From: Candidatus Omnitrophota bacterium
Lineage (GTDB): Bacteria > Hinthialibacterota > Hinthialibacteria > Hinthialibacterales > Hinthialibacteraceae
Length of the DNA stretch: 37,818 nucleotides
Direction: 5' to 3'
NCBI GenBank assembly: GCA_003598175.1
Contig: QZKN01000042.1
Location: forward strand, 1-37,818
Shown: in pieces, positions 28,640 to 35,703 of the stretch
Layout: the number at the start of each line of letters is the position of its first letter
How positions within the stretch are numbered: the first letter of the stretch is position 1
Notes under the pieces: model-generated
What the model was told of the DNA's origin: nothing
Seen by the model: the letters and a program-made list of their open reading frames with translations, nothing else
Databases searched by the model: none
Program-made: the position numbers and the translations under genes

Positions 28640-30529
28640 ATGTGGAGACATGTGAAGATTCGAACGGTATTGATCATAGAGTTTTTTATTCTTATGCCAT
28701 TCGCTTTGGATGTCCGGGCCGGTGGGCCTTTATTCGTATCGAACGGCCGAGCGATGGTGTGGTCCGCCAATGACATTCCCGTCGTGTATCAAGTGGATCA
28801 GGGGCGGCTGGCCACGTTGTCGAACTATCAGGCGATGAGCATGGTCGTGGAAGCATTTGATAAGTGGGATGCGGTCCGAATCGCCGGTTTGTCCACGTTG
28901 CGGTTTGTCCGCGAGGGGGGCTATTTACCGGCCGACGTGACTGGGAGCAACTATCTGAGTGTAACGAACAACCTTCCCGACAAAATCAATCCGATTATTT
29001 TCGATGACGACGGTTCGGTCCTGAATCTGTTGTTCGGAGACGGCGCGGGAGAGCATTATTTAGGGTTGACGCGATCGTATACGGCAAGCGGCAATATCGT
29101 AAAAGTGGAAATCATTTTGAACGGCTATTTCTTTCGTCAAAATGGTTATAACCGGGGGGATATGTTGACTACGGTTATCCACGAAGTCGGGCATTTGTGC
29201 GGGCTGGATCATACTCAATTTTCGCGCCATTTGGCCGGGAATTTGGTGAAATCGGACGATCAATACCTTTCCATGCTGTATCCGCATTCGGGCGACGACG
29301 ATGAACAGAGGAAAAATTTGGCTTTTGATGATAAAATTGCATTATCCAATTTGTATCCGACGAATGCTCATACAAACCGAACCGGTTCCATTTCCGGAGT
29401 CGTCAAGCGAAGCGATCGTGAATTGCCGGGAGTGAATGTAATCGTTCGCGACGTGCAGGATCCGGTCAACAATGTCGCAACGACGGTGACGGGAACGTTC
29501 GAAGAGGGTCGTGGAACTTATGAAGTGGCGGGATTGCCGCCAGGCGAATATGATGTGATGGTGGAAGCGATCGACCGCGAATTTACCGGAGCCTCCAGCG
29601 TGGGGCGGTATGCGGAATCGGTTTCCGATCGTTCCTTTCGCAACCGTGTCAAGCCGGAATTTTATAATACCGGCGATCTGGACGAGGAGGCGAGAAGTGT
29701 ATCGAGTCCGGTCACGGTTCGATCCTTACGAACGACGACGGGGATCGATCTGAATGTCGATCCGGCGAATTTAACGGACGACGAAGAAAACGTCGTGTTG
29801 CTGGCGATAAATTCGTCAACAATCGGAAGCGCCGCCGCGGGATATTACTCCTCGCCATTTCTGCTGTTTCCTTCCGGCGCGGAGGGACGTATCGACGTGG
29901 TGATTGAATTCAATCGCAGCGCGACTCATTTGGTCGAATACAAACGAGAACTGGCCAACGGGCAATTCGATGAAGATTCCATACGCCGAAGCCAACGCAC
30001 GGAAACCATCGTGCTTGGCGAAGGAGGGGACATGCCGTTGGAAAAAACGCGATATTTTTTTCGCGTCGCCAATGCGCCGAATCAATCGGAGTTGATGTTC
30101 ACTCTATCCACTTCAGCGGGGCCGACATATACTCCGACTCCCACTTCGACTCCCACCCGCACTTATACACCTACACGTACATTAACGCCCACACGTACAT
30201 TTACCTCGACCTCCACACCTACGTCTACAGTTACGCCGACTCCGACAACCACGGCTACAAACAGTCCCACTGCGACAAATGATCCCCAACCGACGCCGAC
30301 ATTCGCGAAAACGCCGGTTATCGTGGCCGGGGATGTGAACGGAGACGGTCGAGTGGATTTTCGCGATGTGTTTTCATTCAACGAAGATTGGGGGATAGAT
30401 GCTATCCTGGCGCGATTTCAATCCGATTTTGTGAACGATGCGACCGGTCAAATCGATATGGCGGATTTGTTGCTGTTCATCGAGTCGTATCTTGCCGTTC
30501 GATCGATTGAAATCGAGCCGTTGCGGTAA
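28640..30529 (+). CDS. Secreted matrixin-like metalloprotease with C-terminal dockerin
   Basis: Exported zinc metalloprotease, 629 residues, tandem paralogue of the preceding gene. Seen: a signal peptide ending VRA; an M10 domain with HEVGHLCGLDH (His181, Glu182, His185, His191); a beta domain ([18 protein letters not shown]); a beta-rich region; a Thr/Pro/Ser linker (about 494-557); and a C-terminal dockerin-like unit starting GDVNGDGRVDFRD (calcium loop near Asp565), with a second half-loop NDATGQID. Dockerins bind cohesins in known systems; no cohesin gene is seen here. ATG 28640 is chosen because the signal peptide starts there; the upstream TTG at 28607 lies inside the repeat, and a GTG at 28652 has too short a ribosome spacing. 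It ends 3 bases before a convergent gene. Confidence 0.87.
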   Translation: MWRHVKIRTVLIIEFFILMPFALDVRAGGPLFVSNGRAMVWSANDIPVVYQVDQGRLATLSNYQAMSMVVEAFDKWDAVRIAGLSTLRFVREGGYLPADVTGSNYLSVTNNLPDKINPIIFDDDGSVLNLLFGDGAGEHYLGLTRSYTASGNIVKVEIILNGYFFRQNGYNRGDMLTTVIHEVGHLCGLDHTQFSRHLAGNLVKSDDQYLSMLYPHSGDDDEQRKNLAFDDKIALSNLYPTNAHTNRTGSISGVVKRSDRELPGVNVIVRDVQDPVNNVATTVTGTFEEGRGTYEVAGLPPGEYDVMVEAIDREFTGASSVGRYAESVSDRSFRNRVKPEFYNTGDLDEEARSVSSPVTVRSLRTTTGIDLNVDPANLTDDEENVVLLAINSSTIGSAAAGYYSSPFLLFPSGAEGRIDVVIEFNRSATHLVEYKRELANGQFDEDSIRRSQRTETIVLGEGGDMPLEKTRYFFRVANAPNQSELMFTLSTSAGPTYTPTPTSTPTRTYTPTRTLTPTRTFTSTSTPTSTVTPTPTTTATNSPTATNDPQPTPTFAKTPVIVAGDVNGDGRVDFRDVFSFNEDWGIDAILARFQSDFVNDATGQIDMADLLLFIESYLAVRSIEIEPLR

Positions 30530-30532
30530 AAG

Positions 30533-31375
30533 TCAATTCAACAATTCCGTGATTTTCCGATGAATTTCCTGTTCATGAAGAACGATGCTTCTTCCGAGTT
30601 CGTTATCAAGTTTCCGATTCAGTTTTGTTTTCGCCCTAATTACGGCGTTTCGCGATTGTTCCAGCGATTTGTCATATTCCGGCCCGAAAAACTTTTCCGA
30701 TTCCTTCAGCCGAACCAACGTCCGATTGTTCGAGGATAATTCGGACAGCAAATCCTCGCAATCCTGCTCTTCCTTATCCAAAACCAACATCGTGCGCGCG
30801 ATTTCGTCGAGTTCCTCCAGCAAAAGCGATTTGGTGAATGGGGAGGGATTGGCGGCTAAACTTTCCTTGATTTCCCGCGCCTGGCGGTACAACAATTTGG
30901 CGAAATCGGGAATTTCTTTTTTTAAACGCCTTTCCAGCGAATTTCGTTGTTCGGTCATGGACAGAATTTGTTTCTCGCTCTCCGGCATTGCCGTATGTTT
31001 GGCGATAGTGTGAATTTGTTCTCTCACGGTGTGAATTTGCTCTCTCGCGCTGATCCATTTATGTTTGTATTCCGCATTCGAACCGATAAACAATGCGGAA
31101 AATACAATAAGAAATAGTCCCAACGGCATCACCGATCCGGTCTTTTTAGGCAACAACGAAAAAAAACCGCCGATGAAAAAAAGCGTGATGATCAGGCGAT
31201 GAAAATCGATGAACCGAGACGGAACCAGAAAGTAAAGGATCAACGCGCCGATCGTTCCAATCGATAAACATTGGAACAGATCGTCGCTCTTTTTTGAAGC
31301 GCTGTACTTTTTCAGGGAATCCATCAATATTCCAAATAAAATGAAGGGAAACATTACCCAGAATAGATCAATCAT
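30533..31375 (-). CDS. Multi-pass membrane protein with external coiled-coil tail (paralogue 1)
   Basis: Unknown protein of 280 residues, last gene of the six-gene minus-strand operon. Seen: four hydrophobic segments (about residues 3-18, 35-52, 61-75 and 83-100), with basic loops (LKKYSASKK, PKKTG) that suggest an outside C terminus; then a long charged coiled coil (about 105-280). The coiled part shares a clear pattern with the next upstream gene: EIPxFxxLLYxQAxEIK, LxxELDEIAR, LVLDKEE, RLxESEKxFGPEY and a C-terminal EIHRKITELLN. AAGGAG lies ten bases before the ATG. No enzyme motif is seen. It may form an envelope scaffold or sense stress (inference). Confidence 0.75.
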   Translation of the reverse strand: MIDLFWVMFPFILFGILMDSLKKYSASKKSDDLFQCLSIGTIGALILYFLVPSRFIDFHRLIITLFFIGGFFSLLPKKTGSVMPLGLFLIVFSALFIGSNAEYKHKWISAREQIHTVREQIHTIAKHTAMPESEKQILSMTEQRNSLERRLKKEIPDFAKLLYRQAREIKESLAANPSPFTKSLLLEELDEIARTMLVLDKEEQDCEDLLSELSSNNRTLVRLKESEKFFGPEYDKSLEQSRNAVIRAKTKLNRKLDNELGRSIVLHEQEIHRKITELLN

Positions 31376-31451
31376 GATTCCATTGCTCCTTATTTTTTCG
31401 TTCTGATTCCGGCTTGCTATTCGCCCTGTCTTTCACATGCCGGAATCGGTT

Positions 31452-32171
31452 TCATTTCAGCAATTCTTCCACTTTTTGATGGACTTCCATATCGGTAAAC
31501 AGCGTATTTTTCCCCAATTCCGTATCGAGTTTGACTTTCAGTTTTGCCTTCGATTTGATCATGGTTGCGCGGGATTTTTCCATGTATTCCTCATATTCCG
31601 GCCCGAATAATTTTTCGGATTCTCGCAGCCGAATCAACGTGCGTTCGTTCGACGTGAGTTCAGAAATGAGGATGTCGAATTCACTTTCTTCCTTATCGAG
31701 CACGAGAAGGATACGCGCGATTTCGTCCAATTCGTCCGTGAGATAGGATTTTTTGGACGGATCGGTGCTTTTTTCCAGTTCCGACTTGATTTCTTGCGCT
31801 TGCTTGTAAAGCAGATGTACGAATTCCGGAATTTCTTTCTCGATTCGCTGCTCGGTCGCTTTTTTCTGGATGGCGATATCGCGAATCTGGCGATCGATAT
31901 CGGATATGCTGAATTCGTGATACAAATTCACGAGCAGGATGGGGCTGATGCCCAATAAAATGAGCAAAAGAAAAGTTCCCAGGCAGCCGCCGCAGCCAAG
32001 CCAGACCCATTTGCCGCGATTGACAGGATTGATGTTGTTCGAAACCGAAGTCGGACCGGTTTGCGCCTGCCTTCGACTCAGCAACGAAATGGCGAAGTAC
32101 AAAATCAGGATCAGCATTGCAAATTGCATGATCTTGAAAAGAGTAGCCATGAAAAAACCGGACATTACCAT
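31452..32171 (-). CDS. Two-pass membrane protein with external coiled-coil tail (paralogue 2)
   Basis: Unknown protein of about 239 residues, paralogue of the gene at 30533-31375. Seen: an N-terminal hydrophobic segment (about 5-28), a positively charged loop (SRRQAQ to NRGK), a second segment (GCGGCLGTFLLLILLGISPI), then a coiled-coil tail with the shared pattern (EIPEFVHLLYKQAQEIK, ELDEIARILLVLDKEE, RLRESEKLFGPEYEE) and a similar end. The basic loop suggests the tail is outside. The start at ATG 32171 is preferred because GGGG lies eight bases upstream; GTG at 32180 is also in frame. The gap to the sigma gene is 36 bases, in keeping with an operon. Confidence 0.75.
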   Translation of the reverse strand: MVMSGFFMATLFKIMQFAMLILILYFAISLLSRRQAQTGPTSVSNNINPVNRGKWVWLGCGGCLGTFLLLILLGISPILLVNLYHEFSISDIDRQIRDIAIQKKATEQRIEKEIPEFVHLLYKQAQEIKSELEKSTDPSKKSYLTDELDEIARILLVLDKEESEFDILISELTSNERTLIRLRESEKLFGPEYEEYMEKSRATMIKSKAKLKVKLDTELGKNTLFTDMEVHQKVEELLK

Positions 32172-32207
32172 TTTGAACACCCCACGTTTTGTTTCCTTCC
32201 ACTCTTT

Positions 32208-32810
32208 TTACGAATATTCACGCGAAAGCACTTCAAATTTTTTGTTGTTTTTGAGGATTTCTGCCAATCGCTTTCGCGCCTTGAGCAGCCGTTTTTCGAA
32301 TCGTTTTTCCGAACAAGCGAGAATTTCCGCGGCAGCTTTGTAAGTAAGGCCTTGAATATCTTTCAGATCGATCGCTTCCTGCTCGTTCACCGGCAATTGG
32401 TGGATCGCGTCATTCAACAATCTTATTTGGTTTTTCCCGTTGGATTCTGTGGAAACATCGGGAAAGTCCATACCTGCTTCAAACAACTGCTCCAACGAGA
32501 TTTCGTTTCTTCTTTTTTTTTGCCGATAATGCGTTCTTGCCAGGTTGAGAGCGATGCGAAACAGAAATGTCTTCGCGGACGCTCGCTGCGGATTGAAGTG
32601 AACGGCAAATCGTCGCAATGTTTCCTGCAACAAATCAAATGCGTCGTCGCGATCGCCGATCATGCGAAGGTGATAAGCGAGAATGGCTTTACGATGGGGT
32701 TCGACCAATCTGACAAATGCGTTTTCATCGCCGTTTTGAATATAGAGTTGCCATAATGCCTCATCGTTTCCATTCGCGTTTTGACGATTCATTGACTTTG
32801 AACGAAGCAC
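32208..32810 (-). CDS. ECF-type RNA polymerase sigma factor
   Basis: Cytoplasmic alternative sigma factor, about 200 residues. Seen: region 2 (ENAFVRLVEPHRKAILAYHL, DDAFDLLQETLRRF, KTFLFRIALNLARTHYRQKKRR) and region 4 (LLNDAIHQLPVNEQEAIDL, GLTYKAAAEILACSEKRFEK, a helix-turn-helix). There is no long C-terminal extension. The start may be GTG 32810, 9 bases after the FGE-like gene's stop, or ATG 32792, which begins MNRQNANGND; the ribosome site is weak for both. It sits inside the operon between the FGE-like lipoprotein and the two coiled-coil proteins, so it probably controls the same operon. Its likely anti-sigma partner is the small protein at 34207-34554 (inference). Confidence 0.93.
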   Translation of the reverse strand: MLRSKSMNRQNANGNDEALWQLYIQNGDENAFVRLVEPHRKAILAYHLRMIGDRDDAFDLLQETLRRFAVHFNPQRASAKTFLFRIALNLARTHYRQKKRRNEISLEQLFEAGMDFPDVSTESNGKNQIRLLNDAIHQLPVNEQEAIDLKDIQGLTYKAAAEILACSEKRFEKRLLKARKRLAEILKNNKKFEVLSREYS

Positions 32811-32819
32811 CTGAATTTT

Positions 32820-34217
32820 TCACTCTTTCACCAACCGGAAACCGACGCACATACTCCGGTGGTTTTGCAACAAGCTATCACGGCTGCCAACGCGGCAATA
32901 ATCGGCGCTATTGTCCCAGCTTCCTCCGCGAATGATTCGATAAGAATTCATTTGCAGAGGATGGTCTTCCGCTATGCGATTGGAATGCTCGGCGTCCAGG
33001 CACCATTCCGACACATTCCCTTGCATATCGAAAAAACCCCACGGATTCGGCGTTTTCAAGCCGACTTCATGCGTCCGGCCTTCGGCGTTACCGCGAAACC
33101 ACGCCTGGCTATCAAGTTCGTCGCAAAATGAACCGGCGTCGTTATTGGGAGCCGCCGCATTTCCTGCCTGGCAGGTGTATTCCCACTCCGCATCGGTTGG
33201 CAATCGAAACGTTCCTTGACCTGATTGATTCATTTTGTCGACAAACGCCTGGCAATCATTCCAGGAAACCTGCTCGACCGGCAAATTGGGGTGCGTATAA
33301 AAATGAGCGGGATTGTTGCCCATCACCGCCCGCCACTGCGCCTGGGTGATTTCGTATTGGCTCATGAAAAAACCGTTTGCCAGCGAATTTTCCACGGCCG
33401 GTTGATCGATTTTATTGTCCGAATTCACTGAATTCGATGAAAATGGCGGAACATAAACCATTGCCAGCGGTTTTGCATCCGGCGGGAGATCGAGAGGAAC
33501 AATCAGCGACTCTTCAGCGGCAGGATTTGTGGGAATGTCGCCGAATCGCGTCATCAATCCCTCGAAATATTGCTCGCCGGCGGCGGCTTCCACCCCTGAT
33601 CGCGGTCCTTTTTGAAATTCGACCAGAAATTCTTCGTTGGTTTCCGTGATTTTTTTCACTTCGTCGATGGTGGTTTTGATCATGCCGAAAAACTGATCGT
33701 GTTCTTCCGCCGGCGTGTCTTTCATGTTTTGAATCGTGATATCCAAATAATTGCGGATATCCTCGCAGGCGAAATGTTTATCGATCGTACTCTCGATCAG
33801 CGCCAGATTTTGGATTTTTTTATTGGTAAACCAATCGTATTGAAGCCCCAGGCCGATGCAGATTTGTTTGAGTACGTGAAATTGAATTTTCTCGACGGAA
33901 TCCGCATCGTTGAATTGTTTCAATTTCCGCAAATCATCAACCAGCAGATGCTTGATCTTTTCAATTTTGATGGGAATCACACGTTCATTTTCGTGCAGCT
34001 GTTCCAACTGCTGCTTCGTGGTTTGGATGGCGTCGTCGATATCCGCCAAATAAAAATGAACGGCGCTCATTGCGGATGGCGTGGGTTTGGGCATGGGAAC
34101 GATAGTCGGCGTGATGCGGGCGATTTGCGCCTGATCCACGGCGCGGCTGCAACCGATCATCATCGGAAGCAACAGAAACGGCAGGAAATGAACGCCACGC
34201 GCAAATCTACTGCTCAT
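32820..34217 (-). CDS. FGE/SUMF1-like domain lipoprotein with coiled-coil N-terminal region
   Basis: Predicted lipoprotein, 465 residues. Seen: a lipobox-like LPMMIGC (Cys23), a Thr/Pro spacer, a helical coiled region (about 50-210; IDDAIQTTKQQLEQLHENER), and an FGE-sulfatase/SUMF1-like domain (about 245-465) with EITQAQWRAVMGNNPAHF, PVEQVSWNDCQAFVDKMN, RLPTDAEWEYTCQAG, GNVSEWCLDA, RGGSWDNSADYCRVGSR and GFRLV. True formylglycine-generating enzymes need a Cys pair near the C terminus; here YCRVGSR has one Cys and the partner is not at the usual spacing, so a structural or binding role is more likely. The start overlaps the previous gene by 11 bases, with GAGGAAGAG upstream, so translation is coupled. 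Confidence 0.85.
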   Translation of the reverse strand: MSSRFARGVHFLPFLLLPMMIGCSRAVDQAQIARITPTIVPMPKPTPSAMSAVHFYLADIDDAIQTTKQQLEQLHENERVIPIKIEKIKHLLVDDLRKLKQFNDADSVEKIQFHVLKQICIGLGLQYDWFTNKKIQNLALIESTIDKHFACEDIRNYLDITIQNMKDTPAEEHDQFFGMIKTTIDEVKKITETNEEFLVEFQKGPRSGVEAAAGEQYFEGLMTRFGDIPTNPAAEESLIVPLDLPPDAKPLAMVYVPPFSSNSVNSDNKIDQPAVENSLANGFFMSQYEITQAQWRAVMGNNPAHFYTHPNLPVEQVSWNDCQAFVDKMNQSGQGTFRLPTDAEWEYTCQAGNAAAPNNDAGSFCDELDSQAWFRGNAEGRTHEVGLKTPNPWGFFDMQGNVSEWCLDAEHSNRIAEDHPLQMNSYRIIRGGSWDNSADYCRVGSRDSLLQNHRSMCVGFRLVKE

Positions 34218-34554
34218 CGTGCTCTTCCTCGAATACCAGTTGGGAAGCGGATGAATCAGTTTCCGCGGATTGTTCCTGCGTCAAAAACAAACCCGCGGCG
34301 CTGACCGTCATTCGCGTGGCGTTGGCCGAGATCAAGAGGCAGATCAGAACCGCGATGCAAACCCCATTCACGAGATCGTCCAGCGAGAATAAAGAAAAAG
34401 AAAACCAGGAGCGCCGTTCGGGACGTTTGCAAAGGGTTTTGATCCAATCCGGATTCTCTCGATCCTTTGCTTCGAGAAGTTGAACGGCAGCTTCGCGGGA
34501 AAGGTCGCGAAGCTGCCCACAGTGAAGGTTATATCTGTTTTTCGTGATCGTCAC
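34207..34554 (-). CDS. Small single-pass membrane protein, candidate anti-sigma factor
   Basis: Unknown protein of about 115 residues. Seen: a soluble N-terminal part of about 60 residues (CGQLRDLSREAAVQLLEAK, a helical stretch), one or two close hydrophobic segments (about 66-100), and a short acidic tail ending EEEHDEQ. The topology (N-terminal inside, small tail outside) suits an anti-sigma factor for the ECF gene in the operon, but no zinc-type HxxxCxxC motif is seen. The GTG start at 34554 follows GAGG six bases upstream. The longer frame to 34632 is rejected because it reads through the repeat (it gives GQDARAPG). It overlaps the FGE-like gene, so the two are coupled. Confidence 0.5.
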   Translation of the reverse strand: MTITKNRYNLHCGQLRDLSREAAVQLLEAKDRENPDWIKTLCKRPERRSWFSFSLFSLDDLVNGVCIAVLICLLISANATRMTVSAAGLFLTQEQSAETDSSASQLVFEEEHDEQ

Positions 34555-34582
34555 AATCCACCTCGCCCATACGGAATTTCCC

Positions 34583-34633
34583 GGAGCGCGGGCATCCTGC
34601 CCGCATTTTCTTCTATTATTATGACCAATCAAG
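34583..34633. repeat. Degenerate hairpin repeat between two operon genes
   Basis: An inverted repeat (34588-34604, seven bp with a three-base loop) is followed by a degraded copy of the 49-base unit (TTTTC, then TATGACCAATCA and GTCAT, running to about 34640). It resembles the elements at 3121-3448 and 28525-28606 and lies between the coiled-coil gene and the small membrane gene. Confidence 0.6.
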
Positions 34634-35434
34634 TCATTGCGTTTGCTGGGTCAAATATTGAACGCGTAGTTTATCCAGGTCGCTGTCGGTTTCCACATTC
34701 TCTTTATATTTGATTGCATCATCAAGACCGGAAGCGGGGGGAAGTTCGATATCCGACTTCAGACGAATGTCGATTTCATCGACGTAAGCCTGCATTTCGT
34801 GCAACAATTCCTTCACGCCGCTGTCATCGATCCCGGCCACTTCAACCACCAATTCTTTCGCGAGTTCCTGCGCTTTGAGCGTGTCGCGGATGGTCGCCAG
34901 TTCCAGCGTGCGTCCTTCCAATTCCTGAATGCTGACCTGCATTTTGGAAATGGAATCATTGATTCGCTCGATGGATTTCTCATACAACGTTTTTTGCTTG
35001 TTGAGAAAATCGATGCGTTTTTTGACCGGAAGCAGTTCGGCGGTCCACTGCTCAAACGTTTTTTGTGCGGTATCGGGCGTATAGTTTCTTCCGCAATAGC
35101 TGATTTTCACCACGCTGGGGTCGGATTTTGCCTGATTCATGGAGGAAACCAGTCCGCGAATAACTTCATCGTATTTGTTGTAGTTGGTTTCTTCGTTATC
35201 CAGTTTGCGTAAGACGTCGCGGCTTTTCACTTTCAATGCAATCACCGCTTCTTCCTGCGCCTCGACTTTGTCCTTCAAATCGTTGATTTTATCTTTGATG
35301 CGTTGATCCCAATTGCGAATTCGCCACTCTTTTTGCAGCCCGGTGAGTGTGGTACGCACTTCGGCATAGTTCCAAACCGCGTAGGATCCCACGATCATGG
35401 CCAGACACATTGCGATTACACCACTTGCCTTCAT
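34634..35434 (-). CDS. Membrane-anchored coiled-coil protein, first gene of the operon
   Basis: Unknown protein of 266 residues. Seen: a single N-terminal membrane segment or uncleaved signal (about 5-22, VIAMCLAMIVGSYAVWNY), then long helical stretches with heptad-like Leu/Ile patterns (about 30-75 and 140-215) and a Pro/Ala/Ser break near 240 (ELPPASGLDD). One Cys (ISYCGRNY) lies between the two coils. No enzyme motif is seen. The C-terminal part is predicted to be outside the inner membrane. AAGGAG lies eight bases before the ATG, and the promoter region is upstream (35435-35703). It is the first gene of the six-gene minus-strand run. Confidence 0.75.
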   Translation of the reverse strand: MKASGVIAMCLAMIVGSYAVWNYAEVRTTLTGLQKEWRIRNWDQRIKDKINDLKDKVEAQEEAVIALKVKSRDVLRKLDNEETNYNKYDEVIRGLVSSMNQAKSDPSVVKISYCGRNYTPDTAQKTFEQWTAELLPVKKRIDFLNKQKTLYEKSIERINDSISKMQVSIQELEGRTLELATIRDTLKAQELAKELVVEVAGIDDSGVKELLHEMQAYVDEIDIRLKSDIELPPASGLDDAIKYKENVETDSDLDKLRVQYLTQQTQ

Positions 35435-35470
35435 GTTACGTCTCCTTTTTAAAAAGGGTTTTTCGATTTT

Positions 35471-35513
35471 ACGGTAAAATATGTTGTTGAAAGGTATTGT
35501 GCTTTTTTACCGT
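35471..35513. promoter_or_regulatory. Inverted repeat in the divergent promoter region
   Basis: Two 9-base arms (ACGGTAAAA at 35471-35479 and TTTTACCGT at 35505-35513) are perfect complements, separated by 25 bases. The site is 37-79 bases upstream of the operon's first ATG, within the 269-base gap between divergent genes (35435-35703). It could be an operator or a two-site regulator box. I could not identify a clear promoter consensus beside it. Confidence 0.4.
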
Positions 35514-35703
35514 TTCAATTGAATGATGGGGCATTGCCCTCTACTTTCTTATACTTTGATTTTGAATTTTTTCCCCCCCATTTTTCTTTTTTTTCATGCA
35601 TTACTACCCTGATTTGTATTTCGGTGGCAAAATAAAAGGCGCTCAACATTAGAAACGGAATACGATTATCAATGATAAGTTTAAATTTTAAAAGGAGTTA
35701 AAA

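Noticed and set aside
34555..34632. N-terminal extension of the small membrane protein
   Set aside because: It reads GQDARAPG from the repeat element; the internal GTG has a better ribosome site.
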